Positions 33,680 through 46,075 of a DNA stretch of 64,000 bases are shown piece after piece. A program made the translations under genes and the position numbers. The notes beneath the pieces were generated by a model. It had not been told where the DNA came from. It worked only from the letters and a program-made list of their open reading frames with translations, and did no database searches. Position 1 is the first letter of the stretch; each line of letters begins with the position of its first letter. Source of the DNA: Pseudoscleropodium purum (lineage: Eukaryota > Streptophyta > Bryopsida > Hypnales > Brachytheciaceae); assembly GCA_963969395.1 (NCBI GenBank), contig OZ017797.1:744001-808000 (forward strand). Reading direction: 5' to 3'.

Positions 33680-35110
33680 AAGTATTTAAAGCACCACTAT
33701 AGTGACTCGTGTATTGTTCCCAAGAGATTTAGTTTATAATTCCTAAAGAGATGTCCGGAACCGGATATAGAAGTCAAAATTCAGTAATCCCAAATCCACC
33801 GGATCTACAACCGGAAGGTCTAGTCTTACTCCCTAACTAATTCCAACTATTTTTTTTTGTTCAAATGTAATATTTCCTCACTCTCTAGCAACCAAGAAGG
33901 AGTGTTCGGGCATTGTGCCTCTTTTGGTTCCAGTCTTCAATAATTAATGTAGAAGTTTAACCTCTATATCAGAGGGTTCCACTCTTACGTTTAAGGAAGA
34001 ACGCGTAAATCCTACCTTCTTAGATATGTAAGTGATTGGAGTTCCACTAAAACACGACAATATACACAAATCCAAGAAGCAAGTATTTCCTCATAACTAA
34101 TCCAGTTATCAATTCGAACTAGCAAGTCATGCAAGAAACCCCTACTATCCTCTCTTACTACAATGATAGACCTATCCAATCCAGTTCCTTTAGCGAGGAT
34201 GGTTTACTGAATAACTACATGAATTCTGCCATGTTGCTCATTCCTACTTCCGGTTATAATAGAGCCTCATCACGAGTTAACTAGCATGTGACCGGATGCT
34301 CACGAATCAAACCTAATCTCAGCGCAACTATCCCATATAGAAGTCTCCAAGTCAAAAGCCCAATAGAGTTTACTGTCTAGTACACCAAGTTTCTTCCAAC
34401 TAGTCCAATTGCTCTCAACTGGAACCACATTCAGACAGAATCTGAGGGCCACTCCTTTTTTCCAATTTCGGCAAACCCAACTACCTGCATTAAACAATCG
34501 TTCTAGCATTGCCAGCATACCAACACACAATTAAGGAATAAACTCAACAATGTGGAGTGGACATACTGAAATTTGATTTGCTTATTCAAGGAAAACACAA
34601 AAGTTTGAAAACGCCCTCTGGGGCTTCAAACTAACTTCAGCCCCTAAATACACAACCACCCAAGAAACCCTAAAAGCCCCCACGGGAAATACAAGGACCA
34701 GAGAATGACACATAACATTCCCCTAATCCACAACCCCTTGACTTTCCTAACATGTGGCTAATTCAGCAAAAAATAGATCTCAAATCCGAAAAATCTGGAT
34801 CCGGTAACACCAGGTGCATTCCGGTCAAAAGTAACTAGTAAATAGCTTCCTAAGTCCAAAAACTTTTGTTTTCTTTTGCCTACCTACTTCTGCTTCTAAA
34901 ATAGCTATAGTTAAGTTTTCTTAAACTGCTTTGGAGTTTCCTCCACTTGCTTGGATGTTCCTTGCTTTATTGGCTGTTTCTTGCTGGCTGAGGCCTTGGA
35001 GACATGTGACGCCTTTCTTTTGCTTGGAACTAGAATGTTCTGGTTCCAATTTTGATTCCGATTCCGGTTAGAACAGAAAATGTAGTTTTCCTCTTTAACC
35101 ATTTTATTTC
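33680..35110. other. Compositionally distinct block, probably retroelement-derived
   Basis: This block is less AT-rich than both flanks and carries about ten CCGGA/TCCGG motifs, for example near 33754, 33761, 33799, 33811, 34249, 34291, 34800, 34819 and 35062. On the minus strand it holds a 76-codon frame (34530-34300) and a 63-codon Lys/Ser/Gln-rich frame (35102-34911). The sharp change in composition and lack of repeats shared with the flanks suggest an inserted element, perhaps LTR or leader sequence of a retrotransposon. No LTR ends or primer-binding site were pinned down. Confidence 0.35.
34911..35102 (-). CDS. Small basic hypothetical ORF, possible gag N-terminus remnant
   Basis: It has a true ATG at 35102 and 63 codons to TAA. 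The product begins MVKEENYIFCSNRNRNQNWN and is rich in Lys, Ser, Gln and Asn, with KRKASHVSKASASKKQ in the middle. Basic, low-complexity N-termini occur in retrotransposon gag proteins, but no zinc knuckle or capsid motif is present. It could equally be a chance frame. Confidence 0.18.
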   Translation of the reverse strand: MVKEENYIFCSNRNRNQNWNQNILVPSKRKASHVSKASASKKQPIKQGTSKQVEETPKQFKKT

Positions 35111-38099
35111 AATTAAGAAACACTATGATTTGCTAATCCACAATTTTTGTAATTTCTCTATTTCTAATCCATAGAAGCAAAAAAATGTACTAGGAATGGA
35201 CTTCTTACTTCAAATTCTATTTGAAATAACTAAAATTTGATTCTCTAGGTTCCAACAGGTAGAGACTTGTAGAACTTTTGGTGAATATTCGATCATGTGA
35301 AGAAAATCAAAGAATGGATATCAATAACTACCTACATATATGACATTGAATTTTATTGAGTTCAAACTATCATTTTGCGTTTGTAACATGATGAGTGAGA
35401 ATGCTCAATCACAAAAACAAATGTGGAGATCCCTTAACTTTGTCGGCATGCCATGGGATTTCTTCTTCAAAGTTCATAGGGGTCATAGTTGATAATTGGA
35501 TGATCAATTGGCATGATGTTTGTATGTTATATGGAAGTAGCAACAAGTAAGAACCAATGCAAGATCAAGAGCACTCTTGTCTATTGCATTGAAAAATTTT
35601 GTTATAGAGACATATAGAGAAGTTCAACTAGAGTTCCAAGAAACTCATTAAAGACTTTGCAAACAATACAAGGATACAAAATTGACAGATATTAGCATGA
35701 TATGAAGTAGATACATAGTATCAATATATTATCTTCAAAATCCCCAATATGAGAGTAGCAAAATCTTATATTTATATTCCAATGTGTATTCCCTTTTGCA
35801 ATAAAAAAGATATTTTATTTTATATACAATTTTGCACATCCTATAATATTTTCATTACATTTGTCCTCCTCTCATTTTTAGATTTGATTCTATATTATTT
35901 GTACTTTCACTTGATCAACCCACCTTGGGATAGCTTCTCAAACATGATATAAATTTCAAAACATCCAATAGTTGTATAGCACCAACTTCCGAAGGACTTG
36001 ATCTAAAACCCACATTCATCGGTCTAATGGTTGTAGGTCAAATTCACCTACATTCCCTAAATTTTGTTGAAAAAGCATCAGTCTAATGATTTTTAAACAA
36101 ATAAAATTAAAAATTACATCATATTCTAAATTTCTAGGCTTTAGGCTTACACAATCCTTGCTCACCGTTCTCAGGCTCATACTCACATGCTAGCATCGTT
36201 GGTTGATATCCTACTTAATACGTAAATCTTGAAATTCTTTGATAAGTTCTACTATAATAAGTATTTTTAGAATTTTTGTAATATTCATTAATGAATGTCA
36301 AGTATCCTATTATTTTTTTTAATAATTTCTCAATTCCTAATATATGGGGGAATAATTGAAATTTTTTCTCTTTCTAAGTAGTTGATTTATATATATTTTG
36401 AATAAACAAGACCCTATCTTTACTCTCATGTGGTTTCCAAGATTTATGCAAATTGAATTTCCTCACTACAAGATTACAACATTTGAGGTGAGAATTTTTT
36501 TCAAGCCTTTTCTACTACAACTATTAAGATGAAAAAATAGTAAAAACTTACTAGAATGTGGTTTATAGTGCTAAGTGGTCAAGTTGGTTGTATATAAAGA
36601 GTATGTTGCAAGTCCACAATACTAATCAATCATTACATTGATGAAAATTTATCCTCTTTGGTCACGGGGTACTAGTCAAATGGTCAAGACTAAGAGTGTT
36701 TACGTGAATGTCCAAGAAATATCTTGAAACATGTATTGCACTTTAAAAATTCATGATAAATTCCATAAAGGTTCAAAAAAATACAAAATGATTTGAATTT
36801 GCATTGTGACAATTCAATGTAGAAGCAGGCTCAAAAAGGTTGGAATTGGATTGAAAAATTCCTATTTATAAATTCAATGAATACCACCATGTGGTTTCTT
36901 CACTCATGGCAAAAGGTCCATTCATTATTCTACATGCTTGAGGGATGCTTTTTAAAAAAAAGTAATTGGTGACCATTAAAAGCAATAAGAGGGGGGAACA
37001 ATCAATCAAGCTCTTGCAGCCTATTCAGCCTCATGAAGGGTGCTTTCAATTACCATTGCAATTACATTATGAAACAAAAGAGCTGTGTTTAAATCCAAAT
37101 AGACATTTATAATCCTTTCCTAATGACAACAATAGGAAGCTATATGATATTGGTTTGACACCTACTATGCCTCTTTTGTCCTCTGAAAAATGGTTTGACC
37201 AAATGACATATGAAGAATTCTCACATTTGCCATTCTTTTAAGTGCTAAAAACTTGTGAATTCACCCAATCTAATATGAGCTATAACCAAAAGGATGGCAA
37301 TGGTTACCCTACCTTATTGAGACCCATATATGCTAGACTTGATCAATACAAAACCCTAAGAGACTTAGACCTAGTGCCAAAGTAATGAGCCAAAAAATGA
37401 TTGGATTCTTAGATGAATAGGTGCATTTTGGATGATTGTACACTATTGGGTACCAATTCCTATTATGTAGTATTGTGATTTGCACAAGTTTTGTCCCAAG
37501 TGGCACATCATTGAATCAAAATTTGCATTAGAAAATCTACTTTATTTTGCCATAGCTATACATCATCTTTATCAAAAATTTCTACCTCATGATTTATATT
37601 AAATGCACATTTAAAAAAATATAAAATATACATTTTAAAATCCTTGAATGCAAATCTAAAATTTTGAACTTCAATGTTAAATATTAAAATGTCAAAAAAT
37701 CCTAAAATATTATTAACTGAAAAATATTATCGTCAAGAAATAAATATCTATATTAAAAAAATCTAAACTTTTATCAATGAGATCTCTATATTTAGTGTGC
37801 ATAATCTACCATGACAAAGAATTTTAACTTTTAGTGTGAATTTCCTCATTGAGTCCATGTAGAGATTTTTTCATTGATTTTTCAATGTAATTATGTACTT
37901 TGAATAAACTTGGTCTGTAAAAAGACTTGCTTAATAAACTTGATTTGGAACTTGCTTCTATCCCAAATTCAATGTGCATTTAACTGTATGAATTATCAAA
38001 ATTCATAAAACAATGCATAGTAGTGAATTGTGACCATGAAATTGGTACACCATACTACCATAGCATGCAAACACCCTTTTGTGTTTTTATAATTTCCCT
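35111..38099. other. AT-rich gene-free stretch
   Basis: No supportable gene or structured repeat. Short frames only. Confidence 0.45.
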
Positions 38100-39690
38100 A
38101 AATTAATGACAATAATGTCCCTCACCATTCTCCTAGTTTGTCCTCGTAGTTCACATGAAGAGGCTCTACTTTCCCTTGGCGGAGGAATCTATGGATCATA
38201 CATACTTTCAGAAGGTGACAGAGGCTTGTTGAAAGACATTGCAGTTTTTTTTAAAGTGACAGTGTTGAATTAGAGGATCCGAAAAAATACCAAAAGATAG
38301 ATTACAGTGCAGTCTAGTTTCTGTTGGAAACTCAGAATGATCATGATTCAGAGAGATGGGAGTATTTTGCAAGTGGAAGCATTAAAAGCACCGACTGGCA
38401 GAAATTAAACTGAAGTCAGTCATTTTACATTATTGGAGTTGAACTTTCATGGCAAATCCCAGTTTTAATTTTGTGTTGGTGCAAAGTAAATTCCAAAATA
38501 ATGTGCAAGCCACAGGAAATTAAGATGCCAAGCCAATACCCAAGTATATTTCATTTTTTAGAATTGTGCTCTGAGCATATTCTGGCGAGTTCCCGGTCTG
38601 CTCCGTGAGTGGGGATGTCTAGGTTTCTTACACAATCATTCAATGGAATAACTGAAAGAAGAAACTTCAGGAAGCTGCAACAAGCTCATCATTTGATCTC
38701 ATGTCTGCCATTTCCAGTGAGACTCACAAGACAGTCTAAGTCTTCACCAAACTGAAAATCGGTTGTGCAGTATTTTGGATTGTGTGAGGATAGCTTGTTC
38801 GCAACTGAAGCCCTTTGGCTGAGTTTGGAGAGATGGTATGGGTTTGATTTTTAATCTCACGAGGCTACCTCTTAGAGTGAGTGTGTGTGTGTTGTGTTGT
38901 GTGTGTGTGTTGGTTGTCTTTGTGATTTCTTTTGATTGGATAGAGTGGTGGCTCTGCCTAATGTTGTATTGTGGAGTTTCACATTGAAGAAATCTCAGTT
39001 CTGTGTCAAGGAAAAAACTACTGGAAATTGAATTCTCATGTTAGATTGGCAGTGCTTGAGCTGCTTGAACTGCCCTTGAAGGACTCTAGAAAGATGCAAA
39101 TGAAGATAACTTTTGATTTCCATGCAGGAGCGTAGGATTAATAAGTTCACTTGATACTGAGTGATGGACTGCAAAATTTGCATTGAGATATGTCTGTCCA
39201 AATGTTCAATTTGTTTCAATAACTATTGATGAAAGCACAAAAGAATCCACTGGTTCTTCTACAACTCCGATGATGGCATTTGTAAAGATATCATGGTCTG
39301 GGTTCCTCAGATTTTTGTGCATTGCCAAATGCGCTTAAATCGCGGGTTGATTTCAGTGGAAATGACTCAAAATTCGTCAATTTCATCAAATTGATGCGAT
39401 TCTGGACACCAAAGACTGTAACTTTCATTTGCAGTCAATGCTCTAATTCTAGGACTGGTACAGTTTGGAGCTGCAAGATGTGAAAATTGCTAAAGTTCCG
39501 GAATTCTTCCAGTAAAAGGAAAACTAATGTTCAAACAGCAGTTGAAGAAGAGAAATATATTTTGACACTGAAAATTGGGAGGTGTGCTTTCTGAAGTACT
39601 ACATGTATGGTTCCCTTATCAGCGACAGCGTCAAGAGATACTTAGAAGTTATGAACGATTTGACTGATCAGAGCCCGATTAGAGCTTAAC
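38100..39690. other. Less AT-rich island without a convincing gene
   Basis: Word use and composition change here toward those of the gene-bearing islands, with fewer A/T runs and patches such as 'cgagttcccggtctgctccgtgagtgg' near 38584. A plus-strand frame ends at 38273 and includes SLGGGIYGSYILSEGDRGLL. A (GT)n tract lies at 38879-38912. No exon chain or known domain could be built on either strand. It may be a decayed gene, a non-coding RNA locus or the leader of an unrecognised gene. Confidence 0.3.
38879..38912. repeat. (GT)n microsatellite, interrupted
   Basis: GT units with TGTTGTG interruptions. A similar but shorter GT-rich tract occurs at about 1627-1650. Confidence 0.8.
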
Positions 39691-39926
39691 CCCTTAATGC
39701 CTCAATCCTTTTTCAATTTTTTCCACATTTTGGCTTATATCTTTTTACAGAAATATCATTCACTGCAATTTCATGAATTTGGTCATTAAGAAAGGTTGTC
39801 TTTTCAAGATTCAAGTATTACATTGGATGAATGAAAAGTTTGTTGGACTATACAACTCTTGGAAGTGCTCTGTTCATCGTCCAAAATATGGACATCGATG
39901 CGCTTCACGGTTAAGTTCTCTACAAT

Positions 39927-40178
39927 ACACAAAATAGTGAAATTAAGTTGCCCCACACTAATTTCTTGACTTTTGACATTATGTAAATATTTTTAATTGT
40001 TGTGCAAGAATATATTACTTTTGAATTAGATATTGTTGTAATTGGGACCAATGAATCTTCATGTGAGCAAATGGAAAAAAAATTTGAAATATTTTTTTGA
40101 CTTTGATGGCTTGTAAAGTAACTTTCTTGATATAAGGCAACCTAATTGTTAAGGCAACCTAATTTCACTATTTTGTGT
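39927..40178. repeat. Inverted repeat with 26-bp arms (MITE-like, 252 bp)
   Basis: The left arm at 39927-39952 begins ACACAAAATAGTGAAATTAA. The right arm at 40153-40178 is its reverse complement with one mismatch. The arms enclose about 200 bp of AT-rich sequence. The arrangement is that of a small terminal-inverted-repeat element; no target duplication was resolved. Confidence 0.6.
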
Positions 40179-40938
40179 AGGTTGCAAAGGAATCAAATGA
40201 TCTTCAAAAATGGCATAACATGAAAAACATTGATTGAAGCATAAGTTGAATAACAATTTTTAGGAATTAATCTTGAAATTCAACTTCCTTGTATATCAAG
40301 ATTGTCTACAATTTCGCCAAACATTATCCATTGGAGTGAATTTAATAGGTTTCAATGGTGCACTCATGAGCCTTCAATTAAGTTGATCTTAAGGAAATAT
40401 GTAAAAAAAACATATAACATTTTAAAATCAACTAGTGTAAGGTAATATTAAATATCATTATTAGCGTATCAGAAATAATCAAATTGTTGATTTTGAATTG
40501 AAGGAAGGAGAGTAGGCAACTTTGCATTGACAGCAGGTACGTGTGAGGAAGTTGAATAGACCTTACTTAAAAAGTCCTAGGGAGCAAGTAGTGCTTCATG
40601 ACAAAGCTTTTCATAGTGTGACTTATTTGTTAAATTTGCACAATTCAGAACTTCAAGAATGTGACATTTAAGTTGCAACCCACAAAAACTCTAAAAACTA
40701 GAACTGGTATATATCTAAGGTTTCAAACAAATATTTGAAAAAGCCAATTTCAAAAAACTCTTTTGGTTTAACAAATTTGAAGTAATTTTAATTCAAGAAG
40801 CATTAGAATTTCATTGTAAATTTTTTTTAATGAGACACTCAATCCTCTCTAATTGCATTGCACCACAAGACAAATGCACTTTCATCACATGTGCTTACAA
40901 TAAGAGTACAAGACATGTAAAATTTAACATCAATTTCA
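40179..40938. other. AT-rich gene-free stretch
   Basis: No supportable gene or repeat was identified. Confidence 0.4.
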
Positions 40939-42456
40939 TTAACTTCTAAAGGACCAAGGCACATTTTGGGCACAAATTGTGAAAAGTTGCCACTTTTCAA
41001 GGCAATGAAAAAAAGATGAAAATAAAACTTTTTTTCAAAATTCAACCCTATAAATTTTTACTAAACTACTATAAGAATGTGTGGAAAATTTTCAAAAACT
41101 TTGACTTTGTAGATTGAAAGATTATAACATTTGAAGTCAGTAGATAGAGTGTTTTTTTCTAATCCTGCCTATAGGGCTAGCAAACTTTAACATCTAAAGT
41201 GAGAGTTTTACACTATACTATACACTTATTTTGTTCTTATATTTTCATCTTGTATCATGTAAGTTAGATACCTGACAAATTTCAAAATTATTGGAGGAAT
41301 TTTGCACATGGTGCCCCAAATTGTCAAAACTACCTCCAAAGTTTGGGATAGCATAACATTTGATCCTAGAACTCAATTGGAGAAAAAATTATAATCCCAA
41401 TAGAAGAGTACATGTTCACACTTTGTCTCAAAAATTTAACCCCTAAAGGATCTAGGCTTTTTTTTTGCCAAAAAACACTCAAAACTGCCATTTCTATATC
41501 ATTCAAAAGTAAAAAAAAAAAAAATTGATTATTTTTTATCCACACTTTACTATAGGATTTTATACTTAATCATAATGAAAATGTGTAGAAAAAATTTCAC
41601 AATTTCTGACATCATAGATTGCAAGATATCAGAGTTTAAAGTGAAAAAAAAAAAGTTTTTGAGTACATTGTGGGACTAAATTTTTTGACTTTGAACATTT
41701 TTAACTTAAAATTTTTGCACTATATAGTTTTGAGCTTTAAATCTTTTTTGTGAAAAATTTAGTTTAGAGTATATGAAAAAAAATAAAATTCAAAAAAACT
41801 TCAATATTAATCCTTTAAAAAATTGTTAAGTAGAAGTAGGTATAAGATAGAAGGAAAATCTAAATCATTAATATATCTAAATTGGAATTAAAATGCACTA
41901 ATTTCAATGGTGAAATTGTTCTAACAAGCAAAATAAACCATGTGTAACTTTTTTTTCTTAAAATTGTAAAAATTGCATTGAGATTTGAATCCTACTAGTT
42001 ATTTTTTGAAGAGTATGCTCTAATTGCCTAAAAAATAAGATTGTTTATAGCTTTTCTCATAAAAAATCCAAATGGAATGAATCAAAGTTCTCCATGTAGA
42101 TAAAAACATAATCTATAAGAAGAAAAAAATTGAATTTAAGAATTTGAATTTTTGAAATTTTTTTGTTGCCCTCTTTCCCTCGTTTTGAGGTTATTTGGGC
42201 ATAACTTTTGTTCTCATGCATCGATTAAAAAAATTTATATTCCCACAAAGTTAATCAATTTTTTTATCTTCGAAAAAAGTTTCAAAAAATTAGGAAAAAA
42301 TTTCAGCCCATTGGTTCTTGCTTGAAATCCCATTTGTCCCTTGAAGGGACAATGGTCCTTTAGGAGTTAAAAACATTTGTTAAAAAGTGACTTCAAATAC
42401 ACCTATCCAAGATCACATGTGAATGTTCAACGGTCATTTGGTCCTTCAAGGGTTAA
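40939..42456. mobile_element. TTAA-flanked DNA transposon, outer copy of a nested pair (partly deleted)
   Basis: The left end is TTAACTTCTAAAGGACCAAGG and the right end is GGTCCTTCAAGGGTTAA, inverted repeats bounded by TTAA. An inner element (41436-42370) accounts for 935 bp, leaving about 587 bp, shorter than the usual 924-980, so internal sequence has been lost. A 68-codon minus-strand frame inside is a chance frame. Confidence 0.5.
41436..42370 (-). mobile_element. TTAA-flanked DNA transposon, inner copy, 935 bp
   Basis: The left end is TTAACCCCTAAAGGATC and the right end is GGTCCTTTAGGAGTTAA. It is the reverse-oriented relative of the inner element at 1428-2375. Near its left end it carries the exact reverse complement of that copy's 23-bp stretch (GCCAAAAAACACTCAAAACT and onward). 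Further shared blocks follow in the expected inverted order. Length is typical of the family and it has no coding frame. Confidence 0.62.
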
Positions 42457-43250
42457 TTAGTGGAATTCCACAACCCTCACACCTCTCAAGACTTGCATTC
42501 TCAAATGGAAAACTATTCTAGTCCAAGTATTTGTTGTAATTACACCAAAAATTGTGCAAATAAGCTTTGTGGCATTATCAATGTGCTCTACAAAAGGAAC
42601 AAAAAATTTTGCACATTGCTAAACAATTATGAATCAAAATGCAAGTGGCTCTATAATTTTTGAACTCATTGTGAATTAGTTACAAATTTTCAAAGATGCA
42701 AGGTGTAGAATGCTAAAAGTATCTTGTAGGTGATACCAAATTGCATTTGATGCACATGAAGAAATAACACTAGTCAAAATACTAGAGAGAAGTTAAAATA
42801 GTAAGAAGTGTACACAAAATTGACCACTTGTAAGGTTGCCACCTCCACATTACTATAAATAGTCAAAATTCACCTTATTATATGTTCACACTTGGTATTA
42901 AGAAGTGTTGTTACTAAAAATCTTTATGCATATGAATGTCACAATTTTTGGAGTCTACAATTGTGCCAATTTAACAAAATTGACAATAATTGTCTAAAAG
43001 AACATTCATATTCAACATACAAAGGTTTCCAGGTTATATTGTGAATGTGCAATAAAAGCAAAGAGTGTTTGATTAGAGCGAGTAGACAATATACAAACTC
43101 AATAAAATAAATAGTCACAATCTTTGGGCATGATACTATCTAGTGAAAAAGATGCATCCTCTCTAGGTTGCAAAAGGGGGTTTTGCAAAAATAACAAGAG
43201 CCATTGATCATCAAAAATAATTTTTCCTCCCCCTCCTAACATTGTTGATC
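42457..43250. other. AT-rich gene-free stretch
   Basis: No supportable gene. A 67-codon frame at 42460-42663 has no recognisable domain. Confidence 0.4.
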
Positions 43251-43400
43251 TTGAAAATAAATAAATAAATAAATAAATTTTTAAAAAATAAAAATAAAAA
43301 TAAAAATAAAAATAAAAATAAATAAAAAATAAAAAATAAAAAATAAAAATAAAAAAAAAATATATATATATATATACGCGCGCACACACACACACACACA
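43251..43400. repeat. Compound microsatellite (AAAT)n-(AAAAAT)n-(TA)n-(CG)n-(CA)n
   Basis: AAAT units change into AAAAAT-type units, then an A-run. From 43360 to 43400 there are 41 bp of uninterrupted alternating purine-pyrimidine (TA, then CGCGCG, then CA). Frames of 112 and 72 codons across this tract are repeat translations and not genes. Confidence 0.9.
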
Positions 43401-43505
43401 AGACAAATATAGAATATGGATACCAACAAGAATACATATGAAATACATAAGTATTATCCCATATCGTTAGCTCGAGTGAGTGAGTTTGAAAAATATAAGA
43501 ATAGA

Positions 43506-43519
43506 GGGGGGGGGGGGGG
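43506..43519. repeat. Poly(G) run of 14
   Basis: Fourteen consecutive G on the plus strand, about 100 bp from the compound microsatellite. Confidence 0.9.
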
Positions 43520-43573
43520 CAAATATGATAAATTAAAAATCATTAATCATTAATATAAATCTATGACCTCAAG

Positions 43574-43798
43574 TATGGTGGAACCACCTATTGTCAACCA
43601 CTTAAGGGATCCTACATATGTTTTGGAACAATGTAAGGCAATGTAAATTTCCATGACTTGATTAGTTTCAACTTTGGAAAGGAGGGAAAGCACATCCTAC
43701 ACTTTGGTTGGAAATTTGTTTTAGCCTTGGTTGCAACTATTTACAGCCCTACAGGTTGCGAAAGGATCCCTAGTCGACAATGGGTGGTTCTATCATAA
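43574..43798. repeat. Imperfect inverted repeat with ~37-bp arms
   Basis: The left arm has 'ggtggaaccacctattgtc' and then 'gggatcct'. The right arm, reverse complemented, has 'gatagaaccacccattgtc' and then 'gggatcct'. The arms are separated by about 150 bp. It may be a small inverted-repeat element. DNA to its right (to about 43980) is noticeably richer in GC. Confidence 0.5.
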
Positions 43799-43940
43799 CC
43801 TCAAGTGACTATCCACTCAAAAGATAATGCACGCTTCCAGATAAGCGCAAACAAACAAATCATCCTTGGTCACCAAATACGGTAGCATGAAAGTCTGGGG
43901 TCACTCTGGGCTTGGTCTCTCCCAGTCATAACTTACTGTA

Positions 43941-43976
43941 CCGACTTTGAGCACAGACAGTTCGACTCAAAGTCGG
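43941..43976. repeat. Perfect 11-bp hairpin
   Basis: CCGACTTTGAG at 43941-43951 and its exact reverse complement at 43966-43976, with a 14-base loop, inside a less AT-rich patch. Function unknown. Confidence 0.7.
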
Positions 43977-45140
43977 CATGGTAGAAGTACAAATTACAAA
44001 AACATTCTCCCATTTCGGAATGAGTCCAAAATTAGAATGATATGGGAAATAGTGCAACAAGTTTTGGTATTTGAGTTTCAACACAAACAAAACTCACAAG
44101 CACATAATGAATGAATGCAAATTTCACCCAATTGAATTGCCATTGGCGGAGATAAATTGTTTGGATTCTTGCCTAGAATTAAGATATTAATTCTCAAATT
44201 GTACAATGTATGAATGAATACTAGAGTCTATTGTCAATTTATCATGCACCTATGTTTAGCACTTGAAAACTCATAACTTCTGCAACAACGTCCAAGATAA
44301 TGTATGCAAAATTGAGTTAGAATCCCTTTCAATTTTCAAAAGATTAGTAAAAATGTATTCTATTGTTCCATAGTAACTATCTTTAGTTGCATGTAGTGAC
44401 AATTATAGGTGTGGGCATACCTTACTATTTGTATCCCTGATGACAAGGTTGTGACTTTTTCAATTTTTTGAACAAAGGCCTTGGCATTTGTGGATAGTAA
44501 GTTGGATAAGGTTGGGTTCACTTGGTTGGCCTCAAGCACAAATGCCTTTAGATCTTGATTGCATAATGGGCCTTAATTGACTTGGACTCTTGCCTTATTG
44601 TATATTTTGTATCTATTAGCCTAACCTTATCCAAAATGTTCTTGTAACCAAGGAGATAAAAAAAATCCTTTATATTATGTATGTTTTACAATACTATTCA
44701 CCAATCAAAAGTGCACATTAGATAACAAATTTGGATTCAATTGCATATCAAAATAGTTCCCTCTTAAGAATGTTTATAGTTGACTAGTCAATGATCAATA
44801 TTCTGAGAGCTAATTATGAGAGCTATAAAAATAATCATATGAAGCACATCTAAATATGTTGATTTTTGTCTACAATCCTTCAATGATGTTAGCATATACA
44901 CTAACATTTACATTGTAGTATGAAGAGAGGGGGTTGTTTTTAATGTTTTTTTAAATATTAATTTACCAAGAACCAATAAGAAAATCCTTTAGTTTTCAAA
45001 ACTTTAGTGTCAAAAAATGTTGAACTTGATAATTATGTTGGAAAAATATTTTTTTTAAATAGTGTAAAGAAGAATGATGAAAAAATTATTAGATAGATTG
45101 TTGAAAAAAGTGGTAAAAAATCAAAACAAATTCATTATGT
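43977..45140. other. AT-rich gene-free stretch
   Basis: No supportable gene or structured repeat was identified. Confidence 0.4.
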
Positions 45141-46075
45141 TTAACCCCTAAAGGACTACACTATTTTTTTGGCAACATAGTAATTTGGGATAGCTCACTA
45201 TGAATGAAATTTTTATTTATTTTTCTTTGAAATTTCTATATGGCATCTGCCCAAGGCATAGCTTCAAAGCTTGACAATTTTCATAACTTTGGACTATATG
45301 GTTAAAAAGTTATTGCATGATATGTAATTTCCATTAATCTACTAGTAGCTTGGACAACTCAAAAAATCCTTTAAAAATCAGTTTTTTAAAAATGAAAAAT
45401 TCCAAATTGATTTTCTAGATTTAAATATACACGGAAAGTCTTGAATCATTCCATTTTGATTAATGAAATGAAAGTTATATGGAGTTTTAGTTTGCAAGCA
45501 GTTGTCAATTCTCTTTTCTAAAATAAAATTTGAAGTCCTTTATTTTAACTAAATTTTTAATATTCAAAAAAATAAAAAAATCATATAATGTAGATTATCT
45601 ATTCCAACATTATAAGCATTGGATTGGCATTTTTCAATTCTATAACTAAATTCTCAACAATTTGTATTTTGAATCATTTTCTACTTCTTTCTACTTACTA
45701 TTTTTTTCCTATATGTTGTACAATTCCAAATGATGTGAAAATTTTCAAGTATCTAGCCAACTTGACTTGAAAACTAAATCTGAAGAAGTACTACCATTTT
45801 GGACATTTTTTTTATACAAATGTGTAACCTTGTAAAGTGTAGTTGCCTATTTTTTTGCAAGCCAAAAAAGGATTTCTATCAATTCAAACACTACTATCTT
45901 GCAATCTACATAGTGAAAAATTCTGAAATTTTTTCGACATTTTGTGAAACTAGTTTACTACAAGATCCTATGGTAAAATGTGTCAAAAAAAAAAATTCTT
46001 GAAATTTGGTACTTGTATTAGAAATGGTTTTGAAGTGTTTTTGTGAAAACATAGTAAAAATTGTTTACGAGTTAA
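45141..46075 (+). mobile_element. TTAA-flanked DNA transposon, 935 bp
   Basis: The left end is TTAACCCCTAAAGGACTACAC. The right end is worn (ACGAGTTAA) but still closes with TTAA. Internal blocks occur in the same order as at 11366-12333 and in the outer copy at 1210-3080. It provides the uninterrupted counterpart (near 45366-45390) of the site where the inner element at 1428 inserted. No coding frame. Confidence 0.55.

Noticed and set aside
43099..43437. 112- and 72-codon minus-strand frames
   Set aside because: They are translations of the compound microsatellite (long Phe/Tyr/Leu and Cys/Val runs).
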